Made by a program: the position numbers and the translations under genes
Shown: piece by piece, positions 47,571 to 57,164 of the stretch
Layout: every line of letters starts with the position of its first letter
How positions within the stretch are numbered: position 1 is the stretch's first letter
NCBI GenBank assembly: GCA_016234555.1
Contig: JACRBJ010000005.1
Location: 62,001 to 126,000, forward strand
Reading direction: 5' to 3'
Length of the DNA: 64,000 nucleotides
Source of the DNA: Chloroflexota bacterium
Lineage (GTDB): Bacteria; Chloroflexota; Anaerolineae; Anaerolineales; Villigracilaceae
Notes under the pieces: generated by a model
The model's database searches: none
What the model was told of the DNA's origin: nothing
The model's input: only the letters and a program-made list of their open reading frames with translations

Positions 47571-48943
47571 CCTCGATCTGGTGGATTCGACGCGACTTGC
47601 GGCTGGCAGATAACCCAACGCTTCATTCCGCCCTGACAGCGGGTGACGTCATCCCAGTCTTTATCCTCGACCCAGCCTTTTCCTCCTCTTCCCCGCGCCG
47701 AAAGAGTTTCCTTTACGAAGGGCTGTCTGCACTGGACAAAGACCTCCGCGCCCGCAACTCGTATCTCATAACTCGCAAAGGAAACCCTCTCGATGTTCTG
47801 CGGCAACTGCTCTCCGAAACCAACGCAAGCGCCATCTTCGCCGAAGAGGATTACACCCCCTACGCCCGCAAACGCGACTCGCTCGTGGCAAGTCAACTTC
47901 CCCTGAAATTGGTCGCAGGGCAGACGGTTCACCACCCCAGCCACGTCACCAAAGCGGACGGCAAGCCTTACACCGTTTACACGCCCTACTCCAAAGTTTG
48001 GAAATCCCTGCTGACAGAAATTCACCTGCTCCCCGCGCCCGAAAAGATTCCAACACCTGCAAATATTTTTTCAGAGCCTCTACCCGCCTACGAAACCAAT
48101 CCCCTCTTCCCCGCTGGTGAAGCCGAAGCCTTGCACCGCCTAGAAAGATTCACTCTGGAGTCCGTCAGCTTGCTGACGAAAATGCAGGAGCAAGCTCCTG
48201 CAATCCAGAAATATGCCGAGAACCGCAACCGCATGGACTTGGACGGCACCTCCGCCCTCTCGCCCTACCTCCGCTTTGGAATGCTCTCCCACCGTCAAGC
48301 CACTCACAACTCACAACTCGTACCTCGTAACTTGGGTTCAGAAACCTGGCTCAACGAACTCATCTGGCGCGAGTTTTACATTCAAATCCTGTATCACTTC
48401 CCGCATGTGACAAAGACCGCCTTCAACCCATCGCTGGCGAACATCCCCTGGCGGAATAATGAAGCCGAATTCGCCGCATGGAAGGAAGGTCGAACGGGAA
48501 TGCCCGTCGTAGACGCCGCCATGCGTCAACTGAAAGAGACGGGCTGGATGCACAACCGCGCGCGCATGATCGTGGCGTCGTTTCTGGTCAAGGACTTGTT
48601 GATTGACTGGCGCTGGGGAGAGGCATGGTTCATGGAAAACCTGCTCGACGGCGACGTCGCCGCCAACAACGGCGGCTGGCAGTGGACGGCTGGCACAGGC
48701 ACCGACGCCGCTCCTTACTTCCGCATCTTCAATCCCGTTTTGCAAAGCGCCAAATTCGACCCAAACGGAGATTACATCCGCAAGTGGGTTCCAGAATTGA
48801 GCGGACTGAACGCGAAGCAAATCCATGCGCCGTGGGAGTTCGGGATCAAAGTCGCGGACTATCCCGAGAAGCCAATCGTGGACAGAAGTATTGTGAAAGA
48901 AAGGACGATGAAGGCGTACAATATGGCAAAAACAAAGGCTTGA
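47567..48943 (+). CDS. phrB: Deoxyribodipyrimidine photo-lyase
   Basis: The 458-aa protein begins [17 protein letters not shown], has the photolyase antenna-binding domain, and the FAD-binding region with [31 protein letters not shown] and [20 protein letters not shown]. It repairs cyclobutane pyrimidine dimers with light. The Trp electron-transfer set appears present. The start overlaps the preceding gene (ATGA). A CarH-like light regulator lies about 7 kb upstream on the same strand. Confidence 0.93.
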   Translation: MTSIWWIRRDLRLADNPTLHSALTAGDVIPVFILDPAFSSSSPRRKSFLYEGLSALDKDLRARNSYLITRKGNPLDVLRQLLSETNASAIFAEEDYTPYARKRDSLVASQLPLKLVAGQTVHHPSHVTKADGKPYTVYTPYSKVWKSLLTEIHLLPAPEKIPTPANIFSEPLPAYETNPLFPAGEAEALHRLERFTLESVSLLTKMQEQAPAIQKYAENRNRMDLDGTSALSPYLRFGMLSHRQATHNSQLVPRNLGSETWLNELIWREFYIQILYHFPHVTKTAFNPSLANIPWRNNEAEFAAWKEGRTGMPVVDAAMRQLKETGWMHNRARMIVASFLVKDLLIDWRWGEAWFMENLLDGDVAANNGGWQWTAGTGTDAAPYFRIFNPVLQSAKFDPNGDYIRKWVPELSGLNAKQIHAPWEFGIKVADYPEKPIVDRSIVKERTMKAYNMAKTKA

Positions 48944-48945
48944 CC

Positions 48946-49479
48946 ATGACCGAAACCAAAAAAGACATCTCCATTTCAATGGGCGAAGCCTCGCTCAAAG
49001 CCATGTTGCTCGTCGTGCCAATCGCGCTCGTTCAAGTCATGCCATTCTTTTGGCTGCGCGCCCCTGTGCCGCCCTCCAATGCAAACATGACCCTCTTCGG
49101 GTTTTTGCTGATATTCGGCATCCTCCTGCACGAATTGATTCATATGTTTGCCTGGATGCTCTTTGCAAAGAAACCCTTGAAGGCTTTCAAGCTTGGCTTC
49201 CAGTGGAAATCGCTGACACCATACGCGCACTGCAAGGAGCCGATGGACATCCGCCCTTACCGCATCGGCGCATTCGCCCCCGGGCTCCTGCTCGGCATCC
49301 TACCGTGGCTGGTCAGCCTGTTCACAGGGGACATTCTGCTCATGGCTTACGGCTTTTTGTACACAGTCGCCGCCAGCGGGGATTTGCTCATCCTGTGGCT
49401 CATCCGCAAAATAAAACCGAACACCCTCGTTGAAGACCACCCCACCAACGCGGGATGTTATATCATTGAACAAGGATAA
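48946..49479 (+). CDS. DUF3267-like membrane protein (putative zinc metalloprotease fold)
   Basis: The 177-aa protein has about four hydrophobic spans and HELIHMFAW (about residues 60-68), the HExxH-type motif of DUF3267 proteins, related to site-2 proteases. A second ligand (Asp/Glu) is not obvious. It begins 2 bases after the photolyase stop. Confidence 0.75.
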   Translation: MTETKKDISISMGEASLKAMLLVVPIALVQVMPFFWLRAPVPPSNANMTLFGFLLIFGILLHELIHMFAWMLFAKKPLKAFKLGFQWKSLTPYAHCKEPMDIRPYRIGAFAPGLLLGILPWLVSLFTGDILLMAYGFLYTVAASGDLLILWLIRKIKPNTLVEDHPTNAGCYIIEQG

Positions 49480-49483
49480 ACTC

Positions 49484-49861
49484 ATGTCACTCGAACAATT
49501 CCAAAAACAAAGCTATCTGAACATCGAAACCTTCCGCAAGAGCGGACAGGGCGTCAAGACCCCCGTCTGGTTCGCGCAGGATGGGGACTTGCTCTACATC
49601 TGGACACAAACAGGCACCGGCAAAGCCAAACGCATCCGCAGGGACGGCACCGTCAATATTGCGCCATGCACCGGCTCTGGCGACCTGCTCGGCGAGTGGC
49701 TTCCCGCCCGCGCACAGGCGGACGATTCCCCCGAAGCGCTCAAACACGTGGAAGAACTGATGAGAAAAAAATACGGTTTCATCTTCAGCGCCCTTGGCTT
49801 CCTCGGCATGCTTCGCATGCGCGGCGGAGCGAAATACACCGCCATCAAGATTCAGGTTTGA
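49484..49861 (+). CDS. PPOX-class F420-dependent flavin/deazaflavin oxidoreductase
   Basis: The 125-aa protein has the split-barrel fold of F420-dependent PPOX enzymes: SYLNIETFRKSGQGVKTPVWF, a central TQTGTGKAKRIRRDGTVNI and APCTGSGDLLGEWL. Family members reduce or oxidise organic substrates with F420. An AAGGA site precedes ATG 49484. A strong terminator follows, ending the co-directional run. Confidence 0.85.
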   Translation: MSLEQFQKQSYLNIETFRKSGQGVKTPVWFAQDGDLLYIWTQTGTGKAKRIRRDGTVNIAPCTGSGDLLGEWLPARAQADDSPEALKHVEELMRKKYGFIFSALGFLGMLRMRGGAKYTAIKIQV

Positions 49862-49868
49862 AACAATC

Positions 49869-49903
49869 AAGGTGACCGTCATCTCGGAGATGACGGTCAC
49901 CTT
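49869..49903. terminator. Strong terminator
   Basis: A 17-bp perfect stem (49869-49885 with 49887-49903) with TTTCT downstream. Confidence 0.85.
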
Positions 49904-49963
49904 TCTATTCCCGATTTGACCAAAACCCCATCCGCGGGTATGCTTACGCAAAACGGAGGACTT

Positions 49964-51284
49964 ATGACTGCAAAACCATCCCGCTACTTCTGGATCATCC
50001 TTCTCGCCCTGCTCACCGCCTGCGGACAAGTTTCGCCAGAGGCGACACCAACGGCAACCTTGACACTGCTCCCGCCGACGGTGACGAGCGTGCCCACCAT
50101 CACATCCACGCCAGAGCCGCAACAGCCGCCTGCCTGCACCTTCCCGCTGGCGGAGACAACAACAGAAGAGTCAAAGCTGGAGGAATACACTTTTTCAGAG
50201 CCGCAGGTGGTGTTAACTGCTGAGAAGAACAATTTTTACTATATTGCCCAATGGTTACCAGACAACCAGAGAGTTTTGATCTCTGAAGAATTACGCAATG
50301 GCTTGGAGTATGGTAAAGCTGTGCCAGAATCAATTGAACTATTCAATTCTGAAACGGGCAATACGGAGGTATATGCCAGTCGTCCCTCACTGACGAGCCC
50401 TCATTGTGGTTGCCGCAGTTGAATGCAGTTGTATATCCAGTCGCGAGTTTTCTCGGCATGGATAAAAATTCAGGCAGACCCAAGTTTAACGGCCAGGTGT
50501 GGATCAGCTATGGAAATTCAAATGCTGCGCAAAAGTTGGACGGTAATCTGCCGCAAATTCCCTTCGCGATGAAGCCGGATGGCAATGGGATGATTTACTT
50601 TTCCGAAAAGCAAATATCCAAGCGGAATGCCTCCATGCAAGTTACTCCTTCCATCCCCTTTGATCCGACTCAATGGGAATATGCTAAATCTCGTAGAAAC
50701 AGTGATCCTGTATCTTTTGAGATGGATTGGCAGCCGGGCACATCGCTGGTTTTTTGTATAGCGATGGTGCCATGAGAAGTGGCGGCTACACTTTTATCTT
50801 GAATGCCGATACTGGACGAGTCTGTGAATTGAACCTTGGGGGATGGGCTGGATTAGCACGTTGGAGTTCAGACGGTCGCTATTTGGTATTTATCAGGTCT
50901 GTAAATTATGCGGCTCCTACCTATTCAGCGGACTTGACGGTGTTGGATGCAGCGACAGGAAACATACAAGTGTTTAGTGTCATGCCCAGAGGAACAGAGG
51001 GGCTACAAGTTGTAGATGACTTTACGTGGGCGCCTGATAATCGCCACATACTCGCCCATGGAAGTATTATCAGATCTACAACCCCACTAGACCCAAGCAA
51101 TCTCTATGAATTATATCTCGTCGATATTGTATCAGGGCAAAGTGACAACGTTATCCCTGGGTATCAGTTCTATACGAATTCGCATCGAAAAATGGCCTGG
51201 TCAACGGATGGATCAAAATTGTTGGTGAGCTGTCCAGCAGATGGAGTTGATCGTCTGTGTATTATTCCCGTTGCTGTTAAGTGA
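49964..51284 (+). pseudogene. Lipoprotein with beta-propeller-like region, broken by two frameshifts
   Basis: From ATG 49964 (GGAGG site) the frame encodes a lipoprotein signal (LLTACGQ), a Thr/Pro linker and a TolB/WD40-like start, then stops at 50422. A second frame (about 50404-50775) and a third (about 50727-51284) continue the same protein, with RWSSDGRYLVF and MAWSTDGSKLLV propeller motifs. Both joins are -1 shifts; the second falls on a T6 run at about 50751-50756. The three pieces would make about 440 residues. Decay or homopolymer sequencing error are both possible. Confidence 0.75.
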
Positions 51285-51420
51285 AATGGCAGTAGTGATA
51301 GAAACAGTGTCGCCAAAGAAAAAACCCCTCTGAGGTTTATTTAGCGCCAGCTTATGCGCCTTCATCCACTATAGGGGGTTCGTGCTGTAACTTTTATTCC
51401 ACATTCTTTTTGAGCATCCC
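51285..51420. other. Intergenic region with weak hairpin
   Basis: Contains AAACC/GGTTT (51322-51338) with TATTT after it, a weak terminator for the broken lipoprotein gene. Nothing else recognised. Confidence 0.4.
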
Positions 51421-52506
51421 CTACCAACTCCTCAACAAAACCTCCAGCAGTTTGGCGCGTTCTTCGAGACTGTCGGCAAAGATGTATTCCCGCTCCGAGT
51501 GATAGCCTTCGCCGACTGCGCCCATGCCGTCCAGCACGGGGATTCCCAGCGGGGCAACGAAGTTCCCGTCCGAGCCGCCGCCTGAGCCGCCCGCTTTGAG
51601 TTCGATGCCGAGTTTGTCCTTTGCGATTTGCGCGGCTTTCTCGAACGCGAAGCGATTGCCTTCGCCGTAGGGCATCGGCGGACGATTCAAAGCGCCCGCA
51701 ATTTCGAGCGACGTTCCCTCCAGCACAGGTTTGAGTTTGCGCATTTCGCCTTCGATGCGCTCCCACTCGCCGGGCTGAATCACGCGCACATCCACTTCGA
51801 TGCTGGCTTCGTCGGGGACAACGTTCGAGGCGGTGCCGCCGTGAATCACGCCCACGTTGAGCGTGGTCTGCCTCTCGTAGTCGGTCAACTTTTGGATGGC
51901 GATGATCTGGTGCGCCATCTCCTCGATGGCGTTGCGTCCCGCCTGATGGTCGCCGCCCGCGTGCGCGGCGCGTCCCTTCACCTTGACGTGGAATTCCCCC
52001 ACTCCCTTGCGCCAGGTCTTGAGCGAGCCGTCCACCAGCGCGCCTTCCAAAACGAAGACCACTTCGCACTCACGCGCCAGTCTTTCGATGTGCGACCGCG
52101 AGGTGGGACTGCCGATTTCTTCGTCGGAGGTAAACAAAGCCCAAACGGGACGCGAACCAGTTCCCCCGTTGGCAAGCGCGCTCAAGGCGATGACAATGCC
52201 CGATTTCATATCCAAAGTTCCGGGACCACGAATCAGTCCGCCCTCTTCCCGATATGGAAAAGTTTGAATCGTGCCAAGCGGAAAGACCGTATCCATGTGA
52301 CAAAGGATCAGGATGGGTTTCCCCGAAGAAGCCTGACCTGGGAAGCGGGCGAGGACGTGGTCACCAGTTTTTTGATTGGGAATCACCTCAAGCTGGCAGC
52401 CCAACTTCGAGCATTCCTCCGCGACGATTTTTCCGACGCGGTCCACGGCGGCTTTGTCGTGCGAAGGAGATTCAGTCTCGACGAGGCGTCTCAGCAGGTC
52501 GCGCAT
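51421..52506 (-). CDS. M20-family peptidase (glutamate carboxypeptidase-like)
   Basis: The 361-aa protein has the M20 metal ligands in order: LILCHMDTVFP, GPGTLDMKSG, SDEEIGSPTS, an EGALVDG segment, and a final GYHSEREYIF. The dimerisation domain with KGRAAHAGGDHQAGRNAIEEM fits the CPG2-like group. It cleaves an amide bond in small peptides or acyl amino acids. The ATG overlaps the uppP stop (TAATG). Confidence 0.9.
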   Translation of the reverse strand: MRDLLRRLVETESPSHDKAAVDRVGKIVAEECSKLGCQLEVIPNQKTGDHVLARFPGQASSGKPILILCHMDTVFPLGTIQTFPYREEGGLIRGPGTLDMKSGIVIALSALANGGTGSRPVWALFTSDEEIGSPTSRSHIERLARECEVVFVLEGALVDGSLKTWRKGVGEFHVKVKGRAAHAGGDHQAGRNAIEEMAHQIIAIQKLTDYERQTTLNVGVIHGGTASNVVPDEASIEVDVRVIQPGEWERIEGEMRKLKPVLEGTSLEIAGALNRPPMPYGEGNRFAFEKAAQIAKDKLGIELKAGGSGGGSDGNFVAPLGIPVLDGMGAVGEGYHSEREYIFADSLEERAKLLEVLLRSW

Positions 52507-53327
52507 TAGAACGCCTGAACGACGAGCAGGATCACGCCGACGACAGCGCAGTAGGCGGCAAAGACGTAAAGCGAGTTTTTGCTGAGGTAGCTGATCAGCC
52601 ACTTGACGGCGAACCAACCCGTGACCGCCGCCGTGACAAAGCCAACCGCAAGCAGCGGCAGGAACTCGCCGAGGTTCGGCATCTTGAGGACGTCCAACAT
52701 TTCATAGCCGCCCGCCGCCAGCATCACCGGCACAGACATCAGGAAGGAGAAGCGCGCCGCGGCAGGACGGTCGAAGTTGCGGAACATGCCAGCCGAGATC
52801 GTCGTCCCTGAGCGGGATGCGCCGGGGAAGACCGCGATGATCTGCATCAAGCCGACAATGAGGGCATCGAGCCAGGTCATGGAGTTTAGGTCACGGTTCT
52901 TTTTGGAGAAATACTCCGCGAGAGTAAGCAAAACGGCGGCGGTAAACAAACGAATCGAGGCTTCGAGCATCGGCTGACGGAAGAGCGCTTCGACGGCATC
53001 CTTCAACAGGTAGCCAGCCAGCAAGGCGGGGATGGTGGCGATGATGATATACCAGCCAAGCTTTGCTTCGGGACTCAGACCTCCGAGGTCTCTAAGACCT
53101 CGGAGGTCTAATACTGCCTTCACAATCGCAAGCAGGTCTTTCCAGTAGAAGGCGAACAGCGAGACAATGGTCCCCAACTGGACAATGACGAGGAAGGAAA
53201 ACATCGCGTCGCCGGCGGGGATGTTGAAAATCCGCTGGGCAATGAGCAGGTGCGCGGTGGACGAGACGGGGATGAATTCGGTCAATCCCTGAATGATGCC
53301 AAGGAGGAAAGCGTGGAGCAGAGTCAT
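52506..53327 (-). CDS. uppP: Undecaprenyl-diphosphatase
   Basis: The 273-aa membrane protein has the BacA/UppP signatures: IIQGLTEFIPVSSTAHL at the N-terminus and FPGASRSGTTISAG in the second repeat. It recycles undecaprenyl pyrophosphate for cell-wall synthesis and gives bacitracin tolerance. In the loop at about residues 73-83 a 33-bp perfect palindrome (53077-53109) encodes an in-frame RGLRDLGGL-type insert. It starts the coupled uppP-M20 pair. Confidence 0.92.
   Translation of the reverse strand: MTLLHAFLLGIIQGLTEFIPVSSTAHLLIAQRIFNIPAGDAMFSFLVIVQLGTIVSLFAFYWKDLLAIVKAVLDLRGLRDLGGLSPEAKLGWYIIIATIPALLAGYLLKDAVEALFRQPMLEASIRLFTAAVLLTLAEYFSKKNRDLNSMTWLDALIVGLMQIIAVFPGASRSGTTISAGMFRNFDRPAAARFSFLMSVPVMLAAGGYEMLDVLKMPNLGEFLPLLAVGFVTAAVTGWFAVKWLISYLSKNSLYVFAAYCAVVGVILLVVQAF
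53077..53109. repeat. 33-bp palindrome inserted in frame within uppP
   Basis: A 15-bp arm AGACCTCCGAGGTCT (itself palindromic) is followed by 3 bases and its exact inverted copy. At 33 bp it keeps the frame, adding 11 codons in a hydrophilic loop. Confidence 0.8.
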
Positions 53328-53459
53328 GGAGTTCCTTTGAAGTTTGAGCTAAAGATATGTACCAGCGGACGGGCAAAAGGTTCAAACCAGGTTCGTCAAT
53401 TTCTCAAATTGTAATTGGGGACGCGAAATCTGTGCGAAACCCGTCTTGTGGATGGCAAT

Positions 53460-54404
53460 CTACTTCGTACGGCTCACTGTCACCGCCGCCTTCTCGTTGA
53501 CAATCAACTGGAATACGTCAGGGCGGGCGTAGTGTCCCACCACATCGAAGTCGAATTTACTGCGGGCGACTTCCGCCAGATCAAGGTCAGCGAAGAGCAT
53601 CCCTTCCTTGTCAAATAGCGGACCTGCCAGCACCTCACCCAGCGGGGAGATGATGGCGCTGCCGCCGCGACACATGATCTCTGGCTGGCTCGCCAGGTCT
53701 TCCACGCCAGCCAAGTCAGCGGGGTACATGGACTTGGTCACGAACTGGTTGCAGCCCAGCACGAAGCAGCGTCCCTCCAATGCAATGTGACGGATGGTCG
53801 CCTGCCAATTGTCACGCGAGTCCGCGGTGGGCGCGAGATAGAGTTCAACGCCCTTGCTGTACATCGCCATCCGCGCCAACGGCATGTAATTCTCCCAGCA
53901 GATCAAGCCGCCAACCTTGCCAAATTCGGTATCGATCACGGTCAACGTGCTGCCGTCCCCTTCGCCCCAGATCAAGCGCTCGGCGGCAGTCGGCTTTAGT
54001 TTGCGATGCTTGCCGACCAACTCCCCAGCGGGATTGAAATACAGCGTGGTGCAGTAAAGCGTCCCACTATCCCGTTCGATGACGCCGACCACGAGATACG
54101 CCTTTGCCTGACGGGCTGCCGCGCCCAAGGCTTCGGTGGCTGGGCTGGGAATGTCCACGGCATTCGACCAGTACGCCTGCCAGATATCCCGTCCCTGCGG
54201 ACTGCGGCTGCCGACCACCGTGCCGAAGGTCAGTCCGCGCGGGTAGGCGGGGATGAAGGCTTCGGGGAGCAGAATCAACTGTGCGCCTTGTGTTGCCGCC
54301 TCCGCAGTCAGGCGACAGGTTTTTTCGACAGTGGCTTCACGGTCAAAAAGAACGGGGGCAGCCTGTACGACTGCGACTTTTACTTTGGGGAATGCTTCGG
54401 TCAT
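53460..54404 (-). CDS. Nitrilase-family carbon-nitrogen hydrolase
   Basis: The 314-aa protein carries the Glu-Lys-Cys triad: LLPEAFIPAYPRG (Glu about 47), KHRKLKPTAAER (Lys about 130) and GGLICWENYMPLARM (Cys about 165). The HRKL-PT and CWENYMPL pattern matches true nitrilases, which convert nitriles to acids. Length is normal. The start at 54404 has a GGAGACA site. Substrate not determined. Confidence 0.9.
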   Translation of the reverse strand: MTEAFPKVKVAVVQAAPVLFDREATVEKTCRLTAEAATQGAQLILLPEAFIPAYPRGLTFGTVVGSRSPQGRDIWQAYWSNAVDIPSPATEALGAAARQAKAYLVVGVIERDSGTLYCTTLYFNPAGELVGKHRKLKPTAAERLIWGEGDGSTLTVIDTEFGKVGGLICWENYMPLARMAMYSKGVELYLAPTADSRDNWQATIRHIALEGRCFVLGCNQFVTKSMYPADLAGVEDLASQPEIMCRGGSAIISPLGEVLAGPLFDKEGMLFADLDLAEVARSKFDFDVVGHYARPDVFQLIVNEKAAVTVSRTK

Positions 54405-54433
54405 GTTGTCTCCTCTATGTTTTGCACCATACT

Positions 54434-55297
54434 TTATGGATTTTCGAAATCATCTGCAGTACCGCTCACTGCTGGTCCGCAGTTTTCGGGCAGGTGTTTG
54501 ATTACCATTTCAATTGCTTCGTCCACCGTGCCTTCTCCAATTACTTCTTGCGATCGAGGCATACGCACTTTATATTTGCGATTCCCTTGCGGCTCTATTA
54601 CAGGGCAGTCGTGCGTGAACGGGTATCCAGTTGTTCGGCTAAAGCACAAGGAATTCAAGCTTGTATACGGGAACAATCGCCGCAACTCTGGTCTTTTCAT
54701 GGCGGCTTTGATAAGGGGAATGGGCGAGTATTTGTTGTTGCCATGAATCAGATAATCAAAATATCCATTTGTATAACGGATTTTTTGCTGCAAGTTCAAC
54801 GAAAAAAGAAAATAAGATAATTGTTTGCGGTTTCTGATTTTGAATGGATTTTGACCAGCTATCCAGTTTTCGAGAAGACTTTTCCATTGATGCTCAACAT
54901 AAGCACCTGCTTCATGTGCCTTCCCATCTTCAGTGGGGGAAAAGAATTTGAACAGGCTGGACATTCTTTCAATTGACGCCTTTTCAGCAATCCAGGTATG
55001 AAGAGCACGGGCAATGTCTGCAAGATCGTCTGATGAGCCACTTCCGAATACCACTCCCTCTGACCAGAAATCCACCAGAAATAATCTTCGTCCTGCCGCA
55101 AGATGGATTTGCGAAAAACGCGGACCAACCTCAACCCTCGCATAAGGCATAAATTCATTGACTTCTGTTGGCGCTGCGACCAGATTACTCCCCATGTCAA
55201 AAAGACTTTTTGAAATTGCAACAGCCAAATTTCCCGCCTTCACAACATCGGGATATTGCTCGGCGTCAACTTTTTTAGCCACCTCAATCAGGGACAT
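54434..55297 (-). CDS. DUF6193-like protein
   Basis: The 287-aa protein has no signal peptide. Its first half (AGNLAVAISKSLFDMG, RRLFLVDFWSEGVVFGSGSS, DDLADIARALHTWI) and its end (PELRRLFPYTSLNSLCFSRT, TGYPFTHDCPVIEP) fit DUF6193, a family mostly known from actinobacterial natural-product or toxin-immunity contexts. Codons are more AT-rich than in neighbours, suggesting transfer. TTG 55318 is an alternative start. Function unknown. Confidence 0.65.
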   Translation of the reverse strand: MSLIEVAKKVDAEQYPDVVKAGNLAVAISKSLFDMGSNLVAAPTEVNEFMPYARVEVGPRFSQIHLAAGRRLFLVDFWSEGVVFGSGSSDDLADIARALHTWIAEKASIERMSSLFKFFSPTEDGKAHEAGAYVEHQWKSLLENWIAGQNPFKIRNRKQLSYFLFSLNLQQKIRYTNGYFDYLIHGNNKYSPIPLIKAAMKRPELRRLFPYTSLNSLCFSRTTGYPFTHDCPVIEPQGNRKYKVRMPRSQEVIGEGTVDEAIEMVIKHLPENCGPAVSGTADDFENP

Positions 55298-55429
55298 GAT
55301 AATTTTTCCATTCAGCAAACGAAGATCATAATTTAAAAAAACGGAAAGGGATAGTACCGAACGCGCCTGCCCACTATACGATTAATCCCGCCTTTTGGCA
55401 ATGACCTTGTTTGAGACGTGCTAAAAATC

Positions 55430-55464
55430 AGGAGGCTGTCGTTTTCAAAAACGACAGCCTCCTT
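55430..55464 (-). terminator. Terminator after ABC permease
   Basis: A 15-bp stem (AGGAGGCTGTCGTTTT with its complement) with A/T runs; ends the ABC/CPBP operon on the minus strand. Confidence 0.88.
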
Positions 55465-55486
55465 TATTCGCCAGTCGATCAGGAAG

Positions 55487-56245
55487 CTACAATACATCCT
55501 GTCGGATGGTATCCCAACAACCCAGACAGGCCACGAGAATGCCGCCCAGGATTCCAATGGTCAATGCCAATCCATACGATTCGGCGTTGATGAGATTTTG
55601 GGAGACGACACCGGGGATGGTCCACGGGTCAAACTGCTCCCACTTCGAGCCGATGACAACCACGCCAAAGACGGTTGCCACGATGCCGACACCCATCGCC
55701 AGTACGAAACTGCTCCAACGCAGGCTGATCCACAGGTGAATTGAAATGATCAACCAGGAGGCGAGATACGAGAGGATAAGATTCTGCACAAGGGCAGCCC
55801 AGGGGATGGGCGCGTCGAAGCCCAAATCCGTCAGCCAGAAACGACCGATCAACCCCACTCCAACCGTCATCAGCCCAAGGACAGCCATACTCATCCCGAT
55901 GATTCCCATGCCGATAATTTGTTTGGCTAGATAGATGGTCCAGCGCGGCATGGGCAGGGCGTAAAGTTGCTTCCAGGTCTTATTGTTGTGTTCCAGTGCT
56001 CCCAGCAATCCCATTTCAAGAGTCACAAAGAGCGGCAGGAGAAGCAGAACCCACATCATGGTCGTATGGTTGATGAGCGTCATCCACGTATCGCCGCCAA
56101 CACGGTACATCTTCCTCCCGTACTGGAAACCGACAGCCAGTTCAAGGAAAGCCAGAGCCAGCGGGGCAAGGAAAGCCAGCGCGAGGGTCAGGGTGCGTTT
56201 GGTTTTCAGCAGTTCAGCGTTCAAGGCACGAAGGATGGAAATCAT
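55487..56245 (-). CDS. ABC-2 type permease (lantibiotic/bacitracin-resistance-like)
   Basis: The 252-aa protein has about six membrane helices and a N-terminal ALNAELLKTKRTLTLALAF as in BcrB/MutE-like permeases. It overlaps the ATPase gene by 4 bases and lies last in the operon. Such exporters remove peptide antibiotics or other lipophilic compounds. Substrate is not proven. Confidence 0.85.
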   Translation of the reverse strand: MISILRALNAELLKTKRTLTLALAFLAPLALAFLELAVGFQYGRKMYRVGGDTWMTLINHTTMMWVLLLLPLFVTLEMGLLGALEHNNKTWKQLYALPMPRWTIYLAKQIIGMGIIGMSMAVLGLMTVGVGLIGRFWLTDLGFDAPIPWAALVQNLILSYLASWLIISIHLWISLRWSSFVLAMGVGIVATVFGVVVIGSKWEQFDPWTIPGVVSQNLINAESYGLALTIGILGGILVACLGCWDTIRQDVL

Positions 56246-57162
56246 ACGGATGCTCCTGTTTGTTGATCGGTCAACGTGAGGAAGATATCCTCCAGCGTGG
56301 GTTGGGTCAGGTTGAGTTGGTAAACCTGATGACCAGCTCGCACCAATTGCGAGTTGATCAATGCCAGGTCAGAAGCTCCGTTGACGGAAACTGTCAGATG
56401 ATGGTTCTCCAGATGAGCTGCCTGCCAGCCGGATTGCAGCAACAACTCACGGGAAGCGCCCAACCGGTCAGTGGTCAGTGTGGCATGGTCGTGGTAGCGG
56501 GCGCGAAGTTCATCGGGCGCTCCCTGAAAGATCAACTGCCCGGCGTTAACGATCCCGATCTGGGTCGCCATCTGCTCCACCTCGCTCAACAGGTGACTGG
56601 AAAGAAAGACGGTAATCCCCTCGTGCGGCAGTCCGCAGATCAATTCGCGCATTTCGTGGATGCCTGCCGGGTCAAGACCATTGGTCGGCTCATCGAGGAT
56701 GAGAAGCTCTGGTTGACCAAACAACGCGACAGCCAGTCCCAATCGTTGACGCATCCCCAGCGAATATTCGCGGACGAGACGTCGGGCGGCATCTTCCATG
56801 CGGACAATGGACAGCGCCCATTGAATCTGGCTTGAAGTCCCGCCGACCATGCGACGGATCAATTCCAGATTCTCCCAACCGCTCAGGTGTGGATAAAGCG
56901 AAGGGGTTTCGACCAGCGAACCAACCCGGCGCAGGAGTTCGAGCGGCTGCTCAGAAAGAGAGCGACCGAATAAGTTGATTCTGCCTGCGTCAGGTCGGAT
57001 CAAACCCAACAACATGCGGATGGTGGTGGTTTTACCAGCACCGTTCGGTCCCAAGAATCCGTAAATACTGCCAGGTGGGATGTGCAAATCAAGTCCGTTG
57101 ACTGCCTGAACATCCCCAAAGCGGCGGGTCAAATGTTCAGTGTCAATAATGTAGTGGGTCAT
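56242..57162 (-). CDS. ABC transporter ATP-binding protein (BcrA-like)
   Basis: The 306-aa protein has Walker A GPNGAGKTT, signature YSLGMRQRLGLA, Walker B LLILDEPTNGLDP and switch His LSSHLLSEVEQ. A C-terminal domain of about 80 residues is typical of BcrA-type ATPases. GAGGAATAG before ATG 57162 also contains the stop of the upstream gene. It forms an exporter with the next permease. Confidence 0.92.
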   Translation of the reverse strand: MTHYIIDTEHLTRRFGDVQAVNGLDLHIPPGSIYGFLGPNGAGKTTTIRMLLGLIRPDAGRINLFGRSLSEQPLELLRRVGSLVETPSLYPHLSGWENLELIRRMVGGTSSQIQWALSIVRMEDAARRLVREYSLGMRQRLGLAVALFGQPELLILDEPTNGLDPAGIHEMRELICGLPHEGITVFLSSHLLSEVEQMATQIGIVNAGQLIFQGAPDELRARYHDHATLTTDRLGASRELLLQSGWQAAHLENHHLTVSVNGASDLALINSQLVRAGHQVYQLNLTQPTLEDIFLTLTDQQTGASV

Positions 57163-57164
57163 TC

